Positions 22,100 through 22,518 of a stretch of DNA of 22,518 nucleotides are shown here, piece by piece. The notes below the pieces were generated by a model, which was not told the origin of the DNA, searched no databases, and saw only the letters and a list, made by a program, of their open reading frames with translations. Every line of letters begins with the position of its first letter. The stretch's first letter is position 1. Both the position numbers and the translations under genes were made by a program. Source of the stretch: W0P28-013 sp963621145 (GTDB lineage Bacteria; Bacteroidota; Bacteroidia; Bacteroidales; Paludibacteraceae); contig CAVFDI010000027.1 in NCBI GenBank assembly GCA_963621145.1, forward strand, positions 1 to 22,518, in the 5' to 3' direction.

Positions 22100-22411
22100 A
22101 TGAAAAACACAACTTTTGTCGAAAACGATCTTCAAATCGTCAGCAATCTTCCTGAAAATGAGGAATTTACAAGTCTTGGACAGTACGACTACAATCAAAA
22201 AACAAACGAAATTATCTTTTTTATGACAGGACAAAACGACTACACGCTTTCTCTGATCGAGAACGAGAAAGCAAAACGCGCGCTGCTGCTGGCCAAATTG
22301 GCAGAACAAGAAAAAGAGGAACTTGTGAAAAAAGGTTACATCAAAAAAGTGACGGTGAAAGTGCTAAACGGCTACGCCACACGCTACATTCCAGTCGAAA
22401 AAGCGGCATAA
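22100..22411 (+). CDS. Hypothetical protein, 103 residues
   Basis: I do not recognise this protein. It has no signal peptide or membrane helix. The N-terminal half is acidic and polar (VENDLQIVSNLPENEEF; GQYDYNQKTNEIIFFMTGQ); residues about 55-78 are a charged helix (ENEKAKRALLLAKLAEQEKE); the end is basic and beta-like (KKVTVKVLNGYATRYIPVEK). Coding is supported by a promoter box, a strong Shine-Dalgarno site, and a terminator just downstream, making it a stand-alone unit. A small regulatory or structural protein is possible, but no function can be assigned. Confidence 0.75.
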   Translation: MKNTTFVENDLQIVSNLPENEEFTSLGQYDYNQKTNEIIFFMTGQNDYTLSLIENEKAKRALLLAKLAEQEKEELVKKGYIKKVTVKVLNGYATRYIPVEKAA

Positions 22412-22443
22412 TCACCACGCATAATCACCACGCATAATCACCA
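22407..22443. repeat. 13-bp tandem repeat after the 103-residue gene
   Basis: Two full copies and a partial third copy of CATAATCACCACG; the first includes the stop codon of the gene. The repeat lies between the stop and the terminator. Confidence 0.85.
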
Positions 22444-22490
22444 AAAAAAACGATGTCTCGGCACTGTTCGGGGCATCGTTTTGCCTTTTG
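22443..22490 (+). terminator. Rho-independent terminator of the 103-residue gene
   Basis: A 15-bp stem, with a few G-T pairs, from AAAACGATGTCTCGG (22447-22461) and its partner ending CATCGTTTT (22474-22482), 5-nt loop, followed by TTTTGCCTTTT. The A run before and the T run after the stem would let it work in both directions. Positions after 22490 to the window end show no feature. Confidence 0.85.
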
Positions 22491-22518
22491 TAAAGCGCAA
22501 CGAGCCACATTCGAAAAA

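Overview
The window looks like a chromosomal segment of a Bacteroidota bacterium, most likely of the order Bacteroidales. The evidence is an F-type ATP synthase operon that starts with beta-epsilon instead of ending with it, a protease carrying a type IX secretion (Por) C-terminal domain, a DUF4494 protein, Bacteroides-type promoter boxes (TAnnTTTG), and A-rich leaders without Shine-Dalgarno sites in front of all but one gene. No rRNA, tRNA, insertion sequence, phage gene or CRISPR array was seen, and no gene is visibly broken.

Layout. Positions 1-370 are non-coding and hold an 8-bp tandem repeat, a composite palindromic repeat (about 81-271) and the terminator of a large secreted S8 protease (370-3459, minus). 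Positions 3655-10996 (minus) are a nine-gene ATP synthase operon in the order atpD, atpC, atpI-like, atpB, atpE, atpF, atpH, atpA, atpG, ending in a terminator at 3597-3632. Most junctions are tight or overlapping, but three hold spacers of 102-162 nt made of low-complexity 'word' repeats; the one before atpG also has a strong hairpin. A divergent promoter region (10997-11299) separates this from a plus-strand run (11300-18671): truA, a large YfhO-like membrane protein, a GT4 glycosyltransferase, then a GHMP heptose kinase, a GmhA-type isomerase and a fused nucleotidyltransferase-phosphatase. The last three genes cover all four steps from sedoheptulose 7-phosphate to GDP-D-glycero-alpha-D-manno-heptose, so this is probably a glycan (LPS, capsule or S-layer sugar) operon. 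A minus-strand rsmE converges on it. From 19667 on come a lipoprotein, a DUF4494 protein and a YggS/PLPBP protein, then a second copy of the composite repeat (about 21787-21970), and finally a free-standing 103-residue unknown protein with a true Shine-Dalgarno site and its own terminator.

The most interesting signal is non-coding. The two composite repeats near the window ends are in inverted orientation and share a backbone of about 185-190 bp. That backbone is built from palindromic modules: module A has a central tetranucleotide that changes from CGCG to TGCA while staying self-complementary, and other modules are inserted or swapped in the same slots. Both copies lie just downstream of a gene, in the same orientation relative to its transcription. 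Other intergenic regions are filled with short tandem 'words' of different periods (7, 8, 13, 16 and 22 bp), including a 22-bp-phased A-tract array between two convergent genes.
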